Source: Marsupella aquatica (Eukaryota > Marchantiophyta). Taken from it: a DNA stretch of 64,000 nt. A model generated the notes under the pieces. That model searched no databases, was not told the DNA's origin, and worked only from the letters and a program-made list of their open reading frames with translations. Position 1 is the stretch's first letter. The number at the start of each line of letters is the position of its first letter. Below, piece after piece: positions 1-12,200 of the stretch. The DNA is taken from positions 21,824,001-21,888,000 of the forward strand of contig OZ316891.1 in the NCBI GenBank assembly GCA_973895155.1, read 5' to 3'. The translations under genes were made by a program, and so were the position numbers.

Positions 1-246
1 TCTAGGGCAGCCTTACATTACTCAAGCTCGAATGGAGTACAAGGTCCTACCAGATGGCACTCATATGGCAAAGGTGAGGAGTCGAGATGAATTGCGGGTT
101 ATCCAATTTCCTGTAGTGAAACCTGGACATTGGAGGAATCGGAAGGAGTTGAGAGGACCTGAACCCAAGGAGAGAAATGAGGATTTCCGGAAGGCGTTTC
201 GTTAAGCAATGCGGGAAGGCAGGACGCCATCGCCAATGACCCGCTG

Positions 247-2205
247 GTGACTTGGAATGTGAATAGTTTGTTGGCAAGCTCATTTGAAGGTGAAAGCTTG
301 CATTGTCGAATTTCTTATGTGAAAGTGTGTGAAGCTACTAAAAAATTCAAAAAGAAAATTGCAAGGATTGAAGATACTATGCAAATACATGGATTGCTAG
401 AGGAAAGTGAAGAGATTGAAGGCCTTCTAGATGAAGAAGAAGTAGAAATGTCTTTGAAAGAAATAATTGAAGATCTTTCAGAGGGGAAAGCTCATATGGA
501 AATCAATCATGAGCTGTATGGCGAGTTGTCTCAATTTGTTGAGGTCAACACCAAGTACAAAATAGTGGAGAAGAAAGTGAGACCAACAGCAATTCCTTTG
601 CCTTTGGATGCTAGGGAGATTTTTGAGAAGGCAGGTAAAGAGACCAATCTTAGAGATCGGACTAAGATTGGCCATAAATTCACGAAGAAGACCCTTAATC
701 AACTAAGGATTGGTGATGATGAGTTGCTGATAAAAGAAGAGAGAGAGGAGTTTCGGCAAATGATTGGTGAGCATGGTAAGGCTTTTGCCTTTTGTCCTAA
801 AGAGATGGGATGTGTGGATCCTAGTGTTGTTACTCCTATGGTAATTTTCACTGTTCCACATGTTCCTTGGGACTTGAAACCCATTCTAGTGCCCAAGGCT
901 TTGTTACCTAAACTTATTGATCTATTGAAGGAGAAGCTTTCCACTAGGATTTTGGAAAGAGCAGATGCACCTTATTCTAATCATTGGTTTACCATTCGTA
1001 AGAAAAATGGTAAACTTAGATTTATTCAGGACATGCAACCACCTAACAAAGTTACTATTCGCAATACTGGAATAGGACCTATAGTAGATGAGTTTGCGGA
1101 AGAATTTGCTGGTAGAGTCATCTATTCATGTGGTGACCTCTATTCAGGCTATGATCAGTTTCAGTTGGCTCAGAGTAGTAGAGATATCACCACTATGAGG
1201 ACACCTTTGGGGCTACTTCGTATGTGTACCTTGCCTCAAGGGGCAACCAACTCGGTGGCTCACATGCAAAATGCCATGAATAAGGTATTACACCGTTTCA
1301 TTCCAGAGAAGACACAACCATTCCTTGATGACATGCCAATCAAGGGATGCTTGGAGACAAAGAAAGATGAGACTATACGTGAAGATGGCTTGCGACAATT
1401 TGTATGGGAGCACATTCAAGATGTGAAAGCAATCTTGAAGAGGTTGATTGAGGTTGGGCTCACTCTTTCTGGTGAGAAATCTTCATTTGGGCTTCGTGAA
1501 GTCCTTATTATAGGACAAATTTGTGGAGTTGATGGGAGGAAGCCAAATGGAGGAAAGGTAGATGCAATCAATCAGATGAAAGATTGTAGGACAACTTTGG
1601 AGGTGCGAAGGTTCCTTGGTGCTTGCTTGTTCTATAGGATCTGGATTCCTCACTTTGCACATATTGCTGATCCTTTGTACGGATTATTGAGAAAGAATGT
1701 GCACTTTGTTTGGACAGAGGCACATAAGGAGGCTATGCAAAGGTTAAAGGAGGCCTTACTTAGCCCCCTTGTTTTACGTCCCTTATGCTATGATGGAAGA
1801 CCCATCATTGTCACTGTAGATTCAAGTCCTGATGCTGCTGGATGGGCGGTAGGGCAGGATGATGAGGAGGGGAGGAGATTTGCAGCAAGGTTTGGAGCTA
1901 AGATCTTTTCAACAAGACAAAGACACTATCCTCAAATCAAGAAAAAGTTGTGAGGAGCAAGGATAGCCTTATGTCAAGAAAAAGTCTACTTGATTGGAGC
2001 ACAAGTCATTCTTGAGACTGATTGTTTACCACTTTTAGGGATGATTGCTAACTGTGATACTCCAGACATTGTTATGCTACGTTGGATAGCTTTCATTAGG
2101 ATGATCAACCTCGAGCTTCGACACATTGCTGGAAAAGATAATCCAGTAGTAGATATGCTTCAAGAGCCTGCTATGATCAGAATGAAGTGGAGGCAGTTCA
2201 AATGA
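247..2205 (+). pseudogene. Ty3/gypsy reverse transcriptase and RNase H, broken
   Basis: RT and RNase H of the pol polyprotein copy the element RNA into DNA in the cytoplasmic particle. A long acidic/basic connector (to about residue 200) is followed by RT: an RKKNGKLRFIQD block, the palm segment around YDQFQLAQ, a TPLGL..CTLPQGATNS block, and the catalytic box FLDD at 1321-1332 (FxDD instead of the usual YxDD). The connection domain (RRFLGACLFYRIWIPHF) leads to RNase H starting at TVDSSPDAAGWAVG. An in-frame TGA at 1951-1953 interrupts RNase H; the frame continues from 1954 to 2205 (ETDCLPLL, HIAGKDNPVVDML). The TGA could have been CGA. A frame change near 2190 leads into integrase. No intact start is visible, as expected for the middle of a polyprotein. 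Confidence 0.92.
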
Positions 2206-3582
2206 TGAATGGAGAGTTTGAGGTCTTAATATTTCAAGATGAGCTCTATTCTGGAGAGTTGCTCTTGATTGGAAGGTACCTTAGTACTCTTCAAAGGCCT
2301 ATTGAAATGATAGAAGAGAAGTTTCAACAATTACGAAAGAAGGCTTACAAGTTCATGCTAAAGGATGGTGTTTTATGGAGAAGGTCTTTGAAGAAAGGAC
2401 ATGTTCCTTGTAGAGTTCTTGATACAGATGAAGAGAAGAAGAGAGTCTTATGGGATTCTCATGATGCTGTTGAAGCAGGACATCGAGGAGTTAGAGCTAC
2501 CTATGAGCGGGTTCAAAGGTGGTACTGGTGGTCAGGCATGTATGTGGATGTAAAATCCTATGTTGGATCTTGTGAGAGTTGTCAGTATTACTCTAAAGTT
2601 CGATTTAGAGATGGACTTAATCCCACTAGTCCTCTTTCTTTATATTTTCAGTGGGCAGTAGATGTGGTGCACATGCCATGGGAAATTAGGGGGGCAAAGT
2701 ACCTTGTCCTTGCAAGAGAAGATTTATCTTCTTATGTTGAAGGAAGGGCTTTGACCTCTAACACTACAGAATCAGTATGCAGGTTCATACTTGAAGACGT
2801 TATAGCACGTCATGGTTGTTTTGTGCAAATGAGAGCAGATAGAGGAGAGCTGAATTTTGAAGAGGCTGCAGAATTTTTCGACCGGTTCAACATCAAGCTC
2901 AAACTTACTACTGCCTACAACCCAGAAGGAAATGGAAAGATTGAGCGAGGGCATCCACCGATAGTGAATGCCTTGGTGAAATCTTGCCGAGGAAAACCAT
3001 CGCTTTGGCCCAATCTTCTACCATTTGCTCTTTTGGCAGATCGAATGACATGCACTACCACAACAGGAATTACGCCTGCCAAATTAGTCTCTGGACATTT
3101 GCCTTTGATGCCGATTGAGGAAAATGTTCAGAGTTGGAGAATGATTGAATGGCAAGATAGAATCTCCCGAGAAAAGTTGTTGGAGCGAAGAATTGAGCAC
3201 TTTAGCCAGACCAAGGAGAAGATTGAGGAGGTGTTACTAAGGCTAAAGGAGGCTCGTGAGAAGAAATAAGGAATGATTTGACAAGACCCATCGTTTGAGA
3301 CCAATTCCCATCCAGAATGGAGATTGGGTCTTGATCTATGAGGGAAGGTTGGAATAGCAACATTCTACTCTGAAGAAGTTTGCACGTCGTTGGAGAGGAC
3401 CATTTGTGGTGGAGGAGGTTCGTCCTAATGCAACATATGTGGTAAGAGAACTTGATGGAACAATTCATCGCAATCCCTATGCAGGGAAGCGAGTAAAATT
3501 GTTTAAACAACGAACTCGATTTGTGACAGAGAAAGAGTTTGAACCCGACGACTATGAGGCTTTAGATGAAGAAGACATGTAG
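2187..3582 (+). pseudogene. Ty3/gypsy integrase with C-terminal SH3-like tail, frameshifted
   Basis: Integrase inserts the cDNA into chromosomes. The zinc-binding HHCC domain is seen as H and H in SHDAVEAGHRG and C, C in GSCESCQ. The DDE catalytic core has D in FQWAVDVVHMPW, D in MRADRGEL and E in NPEGNGKIERGH, all present. The open frame stops at 3267-3269. The C-terminal domain continues in another frame to the TAG at 3580-3582, with a recognisable FARRWRGPFVVEEV segment and an acidic end (DDYEALDEEDM), so a frameshift near 3265-3285 broke it. No chromodomain is visible. Confidence 0.9.
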
Positions 3583-3762
3583 CGATTCTAGGTGTGGTGC
3601 ATACCGAAGGATGCACAGGTTTGGTAGGGGTGATGTGTCGTGATTTTCTCTTAAGTTATAAAAAATTATTTATTTTAATATGCTATAGATTATATAAGTA
3701 ATTTAGTAGTTAGATTATTAAATTTAGACTTTATTAAACTTCTTTAGCTATATTAACGGACT

Positions 3763-3945
3763 ATAGTAGTTCCACCAATGCATATGAGTAGTTCCACCAA
3801 CTACAATAATATTCACCAACGCACAGTAGGTCCACCAGCGCATAGTAGTTCTACCAACTACAGTAGTTTTACCAACGCACAGTAGGTCCACCAACGCATA
3901 GTAGTTCCACCAACGCACAGTAGTTCCACCAACTATGAATAGTAC
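3763..3945. repeat. Minisatellite in LTR U3
   Basis: Degenerate tandem units of about 19-20 bp built on CCACCAACGCACAGTAGTT, about nine units with GCACAG/GCATAG variants. It lies upstream of the TATA box, where enhancer repeats often sit. The related LTR at 31 kb has an unrelated minisatellite at the same relative place. Confidence 0.85.
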
Positions 3946-4028
3946 TAGCACACTCTTAGGTATTAGATGTTTGACACTTGGCCTTCATCCAAGTGCTTGG
4001 GCTTGATCCATGCCCTCTTGGTGTGCAC

Positions 4029-4037
4029 TATAAATAA
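4029..4037 (+). promoter_or_regulatory. TATA box of the LTR promoter
   Basis: TATAAATAA, in the LTR between the minisatellite and the direct repeats. The same motif occurs at the equivalent position (31280-31288, minus) in the inverted related LTR, which supports a conserved core promoter. Confidence 0.65.
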
Positions 4038-4118
4038 AGTGGTGAGGGGCAATCTCCCCTCATTCCACAGTGTTTATCATTCAAGGTTGTGAAGTTTTTT
4101 TGTGCCTTGAACATAGTA

Positions 4119-4246
4119 GTGGGGCGTCCTTTGGCCTGGATAGCAAAGGAATGAGTGGTAGACTTATAGATGTGACCTTAGGGAATAAGGTTTTTTTGAG
4201 AATATAGAGGTGGGGCGTCCTTTGGCCCGGATAGCAAAGGAATAGG
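4119..4246 (+). repeat. Pair of 37-bp direct repeats in LTR R/U5 zone
   Basis: GTGGGGCGTCCTTTGGCC followed by GGATAGCAAAGGAAT occurs at 4119 and again at 4210 (spacing 91). The related LTR at 31 kb also carries an internal direct repeat at this place, but of different sequence. Confidence 0.8.
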
Positions 4247-4336
4247 AGAGCCATCATGAATCCAGGAGAGAGTTATCCCTGATCTTCCCCTTCGTATCCG
4301 TTTTTGATTAGAGTCCATCTTTTAGACAAACCATCT

Positions 4337-4468
4337 ATGAGGCAACATCTAACCTATCATTTTGGAGCTCAGTTTGCAACTACTGTTATGGTTTCTAACG
4401 AGCCAATAATATACCCAGTGGTGTCATACCGAGAGGAGTGGGAGTGCATCATCTTTGTCCTTTATTGA
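4337..4468 (+). other. Conserved short leader ORF 1 of retrotransposon A/B family
   Basis: Short reading frame starting MRQHLTYHFG and ending FVLY followed by TGA at 4466-4468. Its translation matches, residue by residue over about 43 positions, the minus-strand frame at 30535-30768 (MRQHMTFHFG ... FILY, stop). The match is at protein level with many silent differences, so the frame has been under selection. I do not recognise the product; its place just after the LTR suggests a gag-like or leader protein. The next ORF starts 4 bases after its stop, in another frame. Confidence 0.6.
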
Positions 4469-4472
4469 AGTC

Positions 4473-4524
4473 ATGGATCTGAATAGGAGTCCAGATGATA
4501 TTCTTATTTCATTTTCTCTTGGAG
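4473..4524 (+). pseudogene. Leader ORF 2, 5' part, split by CACTA insertion
   Basis: Starts MDLNRSPDDILISFSLG and is cut at 4524 by the CACTA element. The remainder is at 30184-30335. Leaving out the transposon and one GAG target copy restores an unbroken frame across the junction (SFSLG joined to DIR), exactly matching the SFSLGDIR of the related minus-strand ORF at 30342-30533. Product not recognised. Confidence 0.8.
4522..4524. repeat. Target-site duplication GAG, left (right copy 30181-30183)
   Basis: GAG directly precedes CACTAG at 4525 and directly follows CTAGTG ending at 30180. A 3-bp duplication is standard for CACTA elements. Confirmed by the split ORF whose frame is restored when the element is removed. 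Confidence 0.9.
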
Positions 4525-4850
4525 CACTAGAAGAATCCGAGGTGAACTGAGACCGCAATATATGACTCATTTTGGCTCATGTGACTTCATTGTGACTCAA
4601 CGTGACTTGACCCACGCTGTGACCCTTGGAGTTGCAAAAGTTGAGACCAAAAAATGGAAGTCACTATTGATACTGGGCTTTGCAACTTGCTTGATACCCA
4701 TTTGTGACTGATCTGTGACTTTATTGTGGAGTCTAGCCTTGTTTCGACGTGACTGCAATATGACTTCAGCGAGTCACATCGTAAGTCACATACATGACTT
4801 ACCCGCATTCAACAACGACTAGCGTGTGACTATTTAGTGTCACAGGAGAG
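4525..4850. repeat. Left terminal inverted repeat and subterminal repeats
   Basis: CACTAGAAGAATCC at the end, followed by about 300 bp crowded with GTGACTT / TGACTCA / GAGTCAC motifs in both orientations. This is typical of the subterminal binding-site arrays of CACTA elements. The motif density falls after about 4850. Confidence 0.85.
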
Positions 4851-5379
4851 ACCAATGGAGACCCTGGCCCGCGTCACACAACAGAACCATTTGGGACTCT
4901 ATATACTCATGTTTATAACTAATAAGGTTCACATGCAAGTTATAACCATGACTAATGAACACAGAGGGACAGTTCATAAGAAGAGAGAGCACTCGACATT
5001 ACAATACATAGAAACCTGATGTTCTAACTTTAGAAATATAACACATTGAATACAAGAAATGAACATAGCATGAATGACATCCACATGAAACAAAGCATCA
5101 TATAAGCAGATCCTACATAAAACATTCATAAGAATTAAACACAATCACAATCTTGCTAAAAAATGAAGATCATTTGAATTCCAATGGAATAGTTTACAAT
5201 GTGATCAATGTAATTTAGACAAAACAGGAACTCATAATTGATGACTGTAGGATGAGATAACTGAAAGCACATGCATGATACTATGAATCTCCAAGAGGAC
5301 ATGATTCTTGTACTGTTTCTTGACATCTAAAATCTACATAACATGACTCACACTACAAACAAATAATGGCATGACATTG
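4851..5379. other. AT-rich 3' flank of the TNPA-like gene
   Basis: Between the subterminal repeats and the TNPA-like stop codon. AT-rich, without a supported reading frame. It probably holds the 3' UTR and polyadenylation region of the minus-strand TNPA-like transcript. Repeated at 13714-14242. Confidence 0.5.
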
Positions 5380-8300
5380 TTATGGATCCTCTATGAACTT
5401 GCTTGGCCATAATACCAAAGAACCTGCAGCATCTCCAAGTGTCTTTTGAGGAGGATCATCATTTGTGTTTGGAATGGGAAGGACAGCTTTAGGTTTCACT
5501 AGTAATGTGACTAACACTACTGAATAACCTGGGGGAATCCTCTTGCCATGGAACGTTGTGGAACCAACCTGCACTCTGGCAAATCCTACTCGTGTTCCAC
5601 TCTCATCAACAGCTAACAAGCCACTTTGTCCCTCAGCATTAGGTGCTTTCCCCACTTCCACCTTAGATCTTTCTGCCAGCACTGTTCTTGGAGGTTTGTA
5701 TGAAACCTTTGACGTGGCTCTGCTCCCACCAGCAGACTTGCTTCGTGTGCGCATGCTTCCTCTCTTCACAGTAGTGAAGCTAGGCTCAGTAGGTTCCTCT
5801 GTTAGGACTGTCACAGTAGCAGGTTCATCACCTGGGAGTGTCATACCAACTAACTCTTTGGTTGGATTTATCTCAACAAGAGGCACACCTGTCATTGAGA
5901 ATGATACATTCTGCAAATCATTTATCTCTGCAATGGAGTCAAGATCTACATAGCATGAATCTGGCTCAATGGTATCATTGTCATGCTTGCTGATATCCTC
6001 ATTTGCCCCAACATTGATATCATCCACTCCCTTGCCAATGTCATCCTCATCCAAACATGGTTGACTGCCCTCTGTCAAACAAGTTGCTTGTACAGACTGC
6101 AACTTTGTTGCCTCTAAATTACAGCGAGTATTTGCCAGGTTCTCATACTTCTTCTCTGTAGCACCTGTCTTATTCTCTATGGACACAACAACCACAATAT
6201 ATGTTACTGAAAATAACACATTCAACAAACAATGTCAATTCAAACTATACATTTAATAATCATATCCCACACAGTTGTAAAGGCCTTACCTTCAAGCCTA
6301 CATGTCGTTGGCATGCCAGAAGAGTGCATCGACTTTGCCACCTCAAGTGGTGATGGTGGAACTCCTGCAGAATTGGAATCAATTTTATCTCTCACCGACA
6401 CAACAGCTTCCATTAATGTCTTGAAGTTCACATGGAACAAGTCAGTCAATGAATTCAAACGTTCATTGATCTCTGGAAGACATGTTTCGACAGCCTTCAA
6501 ACGACCACTTATCTCTGTAAGTGAAGATCCACCTCCCTACATGACACAGGGGTATAGGTTCAATCACTCCATATGAAATGTTGGGCAATATATGCACAAT
6601 CAATGTTATATACAGTGTACACCTGAAATTCAACGCAGGTCATTCAATTACCAATCAGAACTCATATAACTTACATGCTTGGAGGATTCAGATGCACCCT
6701 CTTGAGCCCGGGTGTTCACAATTTCAGCCCTCAACTCTTCTTTTGAAGGGCTTTGCCCCAATTGGGCTTTCTGCACATGCATGGCAAACACAAGTTATCG
6801 ATCAATATTCAGGGAACGTACACTAAAAAACAAAGTTTACATGTAGGGACAGTACACTAAAAAATAGTACATAGTGTAGCATAAATTACATAGCTAGGCC
6901 ATTCATTCTTACCAAACGTTTAGCTGTCGGTGCAGTGCCGGTCCTTCCTGTCAGATTAGGGTTCTGAACACTCAACCTGGCCTCGGTCATCTGTGAACTC
7001 TTCTTTTTTGAAGCATCTGTTACAAAATAAGCTACTAACCTTGCCCACACTTTATCATCACAACTGGCTGGTGGAGGCATATCTGGCTTCTCCCCACCTT
7101 CCTTCCAAGCCTTATGCATTCTCCACCTCTCTTGCTTGATAATTTTACCTGCTGTACTCTCTAGGCAACCTATGTCCACGCCATCATCACTGCCCACATA
7201 ATTCCATTTGGCAGCAACATTTTCACATACAGTCTTCCAATCTTTTGGATGCTGTTTTTTAAAATTAATAACACTCACATCTAACCAACGCAATACTTCA
7301 GCTTTCAAATCAGCATGCCATCGGTTCTTGCGAGGACACTCAGCATCCACCCATTGTCTCTCATTCAACTTTACGTTCCCTTTCTTTGTCACCTCCCCTC
7401 GTGCACTGCTCTCGGTAGTACTGGGCGTTGTATTGGCCACCCCTTCATTCACCCTACCTGGGGTTCTGAAGCCACCTGGGAAAATACAATGCCATTCATG
7501 CTTGAGAACTACATATAGCAGAATGGATGACGGCAACATTCAATGCTTCACTTCAAGAAAAATTCTTCAAACATACATACCTGTAGCTCTGCCTGTAGAT
7601 GCCTGTGCAGGGACTGCACTCTGAAATTGTTGCGACCCTGGACCACCTGTCCAGCCTAGTACAGGGGCCGGATGATGTCACTTTCTAGGTATGTGTGTGC
7701 AAACATATGTACTGAAAACTAAGTACAAACTGTAGGAAAACAACTGAACATTCACCGACATACCTGTCCCCCTTCCGTGCTGCATCTGCATAGGGGCATT
7801 AGTGAATACTTGAGTCGATGGTTCGACTGTCCAACCTGCACACATACATTTTCTATCATTATACATGTGCAGAGTCCCCCCCACGTGAATGGACTCCACA
7901 TATAATGAGTTCTTCCATTGCTGACAAGATCAGACATTACCTGCTCCTCTTCCAGCGTTTGTAGGTACTGAATTTTGATATCCCTGCCAATTACCTTCAC
8001 CACCTTCCCAACCTTGTTCATTCCACGACCCACCACCATCCTCCCAACCTGGTTCAACCCATGTCTGTCCTTGTGGACATTGGAACTGATCATTACTAGC
8101 ATTTGCCCAATCAGGTTGGGCAGAATCTGCATGCAATGGCAGGTGGACAGAATTTCATGTTGTCTGAATCCAATACATCCCAAACAATGTCAAAAATTGA
8201 TATGCAGTCTGAAATTCAGGAGTGCCATGCCTTCACAAAGAACTGGCATATAGATATATACTCACATCCCCACGGTTGAGGTGGACGTCCATACCCACGA

Positions 8301-9087
8301 GATTGTGGGTTTGGACCTGCTCTGCCTCTACCACGGGCATAACCTAGAGCTTGCCCCCTGCCATAGTATTGGGCACCAGCCTGGGATCTACCACTACTAC
8401 CACCTCGCCAACCTTGATCAGAGGTCAGCCCCCCCTGCTGGTATGGTGCATGCACAGGCTTCGAAGGCAAAACAGAACTGGCAGGACGCTGCATCACATC
8501 ACCAACTACAATGTCAGGAACTAAGCAAGGTACATATGTGTAGTACTGAACATATGAAACCTCTAAACAAGAGTTTTTAACTCAAAACCTTGTTGGGAAA
8601 ACTACTTACATGTTTCTTTTGGGGCTGCTCTGCAATGTATTCATCTTCATAACCCCCATCCTCATCCATTTCCTCTGGAAAATACTCATCATCTGCATCT
8701 TCTTGTCTAGTGTCTGCACCCACCTGTGCAGCATCAATGTCATCTCCACATTCTGCCATTGTAGGTACGACCTTCTTGCTCAACCTGTCACTCCGACGCA
8801 CAGGCCCAGAGATAGTGCTGGTCACCCTTCTTGCGTACTCCTTTTGTTTCTTTGAAAATGCTGTGGCTCTGCGACATTCCAATATGAGAATACAGTCACA
8901 ATTTCAGTGCCACATTGAACTATTCATGTCACACAAACTCAGCGGAGGGGTGTAGTTGAGAATCGTTCCCTTACAATTCAGCCACATCCTTTTCCAGATC
9001 CAGTTCTGCGATTTTGGCTTTCACGTATGCTCGTTGTTCCATAGCTTTCCTTTCATACTCACACATCTCTGTGTCACTCTGTTCCAT
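5380..9087 (-). CDS. TNPA-like CACTA protein, GW/WG-rich, 10 exons (copy 1)
   Basis: Second CACTA protein, expected to bind the subterminal repeats. Ten exons with GT-AG borders keep one frame: 9087-8975, 8868-8610, 8545-8266, 8126-7941, 7835-7764, 7655-7581, 7475-6913, 6770-6675, 6536-6290, 6176-5380. They sum to 2688 nt (895 aa). Order: short coiled coil (MEQSDTEMCEYERKAMEQRA), acidic region, RG-rich stretch, tryptophan-rich Gly/Asp/Ser segment (GWEDGGGSWNEQGWEGG), then a domain in exon 7 resembling plant Ptta/En/Spm transposase_24 (WNYVG, VWARLVAYFVTDASKKKS). A coiled coil follows, and the C-terminus has GYSVVLVTLLVKPK. Exons 5 and 6 are a phase 1-1 duplicated pair. The start at 9087 is my choice; an upstream exon is possible. 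The C-terminus is homologous to the relic at 54.1 kb. Confidence 0.8.
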
Positions 9088-9243
9088 CCTACTGGACCAC
9101 AAAAACATGTCATCTATGGTCACCCCGTATAACACAATGCAACCACAATCACCAGGCATCCATCCATACATCTGTGTTGCTTCAGAATTACTTTATTACA
9201 CATCCTTCCCCTCACTAATGTCTATGCAAACAATTCACATTAC

Positions 9244-12200
9244 TCATGGCACAGGCACACTGTTGGCATCTGCATCTCTGAATTCGCCTCCTTCAGCAAA
9301 TGCATCTACCCTTGTCACAGGAATGAAGTCCCCGCTATCATGAACTACAGGCACTTGGTCTGAACGCCGACGATCAAAGGCACTATGAGAGTGTAAATGA
9401 AACTCAAGGTTTGATCCTTCCATCCGGCGTTGCCTGGCCTGTTTATGACACACTACACGCCAACCTGGGGAGTCTTCCACATCCAGGAAGAAAGCTTGCT
9501 CCACCTGACTAGGAAACACAAATGGCTCAGACCATTCGGGCAATTTCCCTCTGAAATTGGCCAGCAAGAAACCGTCGTTGTCTCTCTTCATGGTAGCCCT
9601 GTTACCAAGCCAATCCTGCCGCACCCATGAACCTTTCATAAGAATCACAGGACTGGACACCGCCCCATAGTCCAGAGCCCATATGTCAACTAATTCTCCC
9701 ACATATCCCATCTCCATCCAGGCCCTGTCGTGATTGTGGCTCTGTTGCTCAAATACAGTGATGAGCCCGCAGTCATTCGTCACCCTGTAGGCACTGTCAC
9801 CATCCTTCACTCGGAAGTGATTCCCATATGCTCTCATCCGTTTGTAAGTCTTCACTTTCAGGCTAGGGGCATTAGACAGTAGGTAAACATCTGCATCCAT
9901 GTCTGGGTGGGTCTCGTGATGCTCTCTAATTGCCACTCTGATCCACTCCATGAAACCTGGAAAAGTTGTTCCTGCAGTGGGATGGGCCGCCTTCAATGAC
10001 TCATACTCCCTGAACGAACAACCACACAGCATTAGCTTGGGTAAACATGAACAGGCTGAAGGAGAAAACCACACGAACACAACATTTAAGCTCATGAACT
10101 GGATTATAGCACATGTATGCACTCACTGTATCCAGGGTTCCATCACCACAGTGTTGTGCAATACAAAGTCATGTGCCAAGTCTCTCATAGATATGGTCAG
10201 GTTCTTTGTGGTTGCAGCCCCTTCCAGTACTTCACCTACCACCCCTTCCTCCTCATCAGAATTCCACACCCTGGTCTTCACATGCTCATATTGTGCTATG
10301 TATTCGGTCAGAAATCCCAGAGTCTCATCCTTGATGTAACCTTTAGCCATGCTTGCTTCAGGTTTGTAATATGTTCTCACGTGACCTTTGAGTAGCTTCA
10401 TGTACCGTTCCAAAGGGTACAACCAACGAGCACTCACAGGCCCAAATTGGTGTAGCTCTTCCACAACATGGACAAGTAGGTGGGTCATGACATCAAAAAA
10501 TGCGGGAGGAAAATAAATCTCCAGGTCACACAGCACCTGAGCGACATCTTCTGTCAGTTGTGGGAAGTGTGTTTCATCCCAAACCTTCACACAAATACGA
10601 CGAAACACATCACTGAGTCGCATGATCACAGTACGAACAGGCTTCTGCAACAGGCCCCTCAGGCATAAAGGCAACACCTGTTGCATCAACATATGGTAGT
10701 CATGGCTTTTCATACTACCAAGCTTTCTAGTCATGATATGCTTCTTGAAAGCACTGCCATAGTTTGAAGGAACCTTCAAAGAACTCAACCTCTGCACAAA
10801 TAGTTCCCACTCTGTGTCTGTCAGAACATAGGGCGCTTGGTACTTCAAGAGCACATCAGCTCTGTGGGCATGTGGCCTCAACCAAAGATGGGGTTTCATT
10901 CCCCTCTGTTCAAGATCCAATCTCACTGAACCAGTGTCTTTCTCTCCACACAAGAATCTGAGTAGACTCTCACAAATATTCTTTTCAATGTGCATAACAT
11001 CAATGTTATGTTTGCTTGGCTCAAACTCCTGCATCGTTGCAATGCAAAAGCGTCAGGAAATGCCTCAAGTTTAGTCTCTCTCTTCGAAATGAATGCACAT
11101 GCTCTGAACCAAAACATGTATCCCAATTAGCATCAACTCCAAGAGGCTTACCCTCCAGTACTTGAGCTCCAAGTCCAATATGCTCAGTCTTTTTACACCA
11201 TATCGCTTTATTGGATCACTCACTCCATCTTCCCTGCCCCCTCGTTTGATATAGTCATCCCTCAGTGCTCCCCACTGCCTGATCTCCTCTTTGGTCACTC
11301 GTGCCGGGGGTCCACGTTGCTCAATCTCATTGCCAAAGTGTGCAATCAGTGCCTGTCTTTCTCTGTAAGGGTGATCTGTCTTCAGAAAACGACGATGGCC
11401 CATGTATATCACTTTCTGCAGGGCTCTGGAGTACTCACTGGTGACATTGCGCCCACAGATAGTACAAGCACAATATCCTTTTGTTGTTTGGCCTGATATC
11501 ATCCCATGGGCTGGGTAGTCAGCTATAGTCAGAATGACAATGGCTCTAAGGATGAATGGGTTTAACCTCCCAAGCCTCTGTAGGACATCATATGTGAGAA
11601 CTCCTTCCTCCCAAAGCTTTCTCAATTCCTCCACTAGGGGAGCCAGAAACACATCTATGTTGGCAGATACAGCACTGTCTGGCCCTGGTATCAGTAGGAC
11701 CATCAGAACAAAAAATCGCTTTGTAGTCATCCAAGGAGGAAGGTTATAATTCAAAATAGTTACAGGCCAGCATGAAAATTTGTTGTTCTTGTCTCCAAAT
11801 GGGTTTACCCCATCCAATGACAGCCCAAGTCTGACATTCCTCGGCTCAGCAGCAAATTCGGGATACATCTCATCTATGAGTTTCCATTGCCTTGAATCTG
11901 CAGCATGTCGTTGTAGCCCATCATCACTTTTCTTGTCAGTTGCCCAAGTCATCATCTCCGAGATGGCACGGCTTCTGAACATCCGCTGAAGTCTGGGAAT
12001 GAGTGGAAAATGACGAAGTACCTTGGCGGGAACCATAGACTTTCCTGAGTTCCGATACCTGTGCTTCCCACACTTAGGGCATGTCAACGATTCTTTATAC
12101 TCCTTTCTGAAAAGAACATGCCCATCAGGACAGGCATGGATCGAATCATAGTTCAATCCAAGATTAGATATGCATCTTTTTGCCTCGTACATGTTCTTGG

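Larger units (their letters stand above)
1..3582 (+). mobile_element. Ty3/gypsy retrotransposon A, internal pol region (decayed, 5' end outside window)
   Basis: The coding order is that of a Ty3/gypsy pol gene. The first 200 bases, in frame 2, read as the tail of a retropepsin region (it begins LGQPYIT and stays open to about 205). Reverse transcriptase and RNase H follow (247-2205), then integrase (2187-3582). Reading needs at least three frame changes and one in-frame TGA, so this copy cannot make the polyprotein. A purine run (ggtagggg) just before 3631 fits the polypurine tract, with the LTR next. Codons are AT-rich compared with the methyltransferase element at 43-47 kb, so they are different families. 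Confidence 0.9.
3631..4330 (+). mobile_element. LTR of retrotransposon A (3' end approximate)
   Basis: It begins TGATGTGTCG directly after a purine run. It holds a U3 minisatellite, a TATA box at 4029 and two direct repeats in the R/U5 zone. A related LTR lies inverted at 31770-30840: both share the start TGTCGTG, a GTACTAGCACAC stretch, an ATAAATAAAG TATA region and a following CTCCCCTCA motif. The 3' end is set only by where coding similarity between the two leader regions starts (about 4337); I could not place a terminal CA or a primer-binding site. The leader ORF downstream in the same orientation means this LTR stands between a pol (left) and a leader (right), as in head-to-tail elements. 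Confidence 0.7.

Noticed and set aside
5543-5953. 136-codon + strand frame opposite the TNPA-like gene (and its copy at 14406)
   Set aside because: Antisense shadow of a spliced gene with conserved residues on the other strand.
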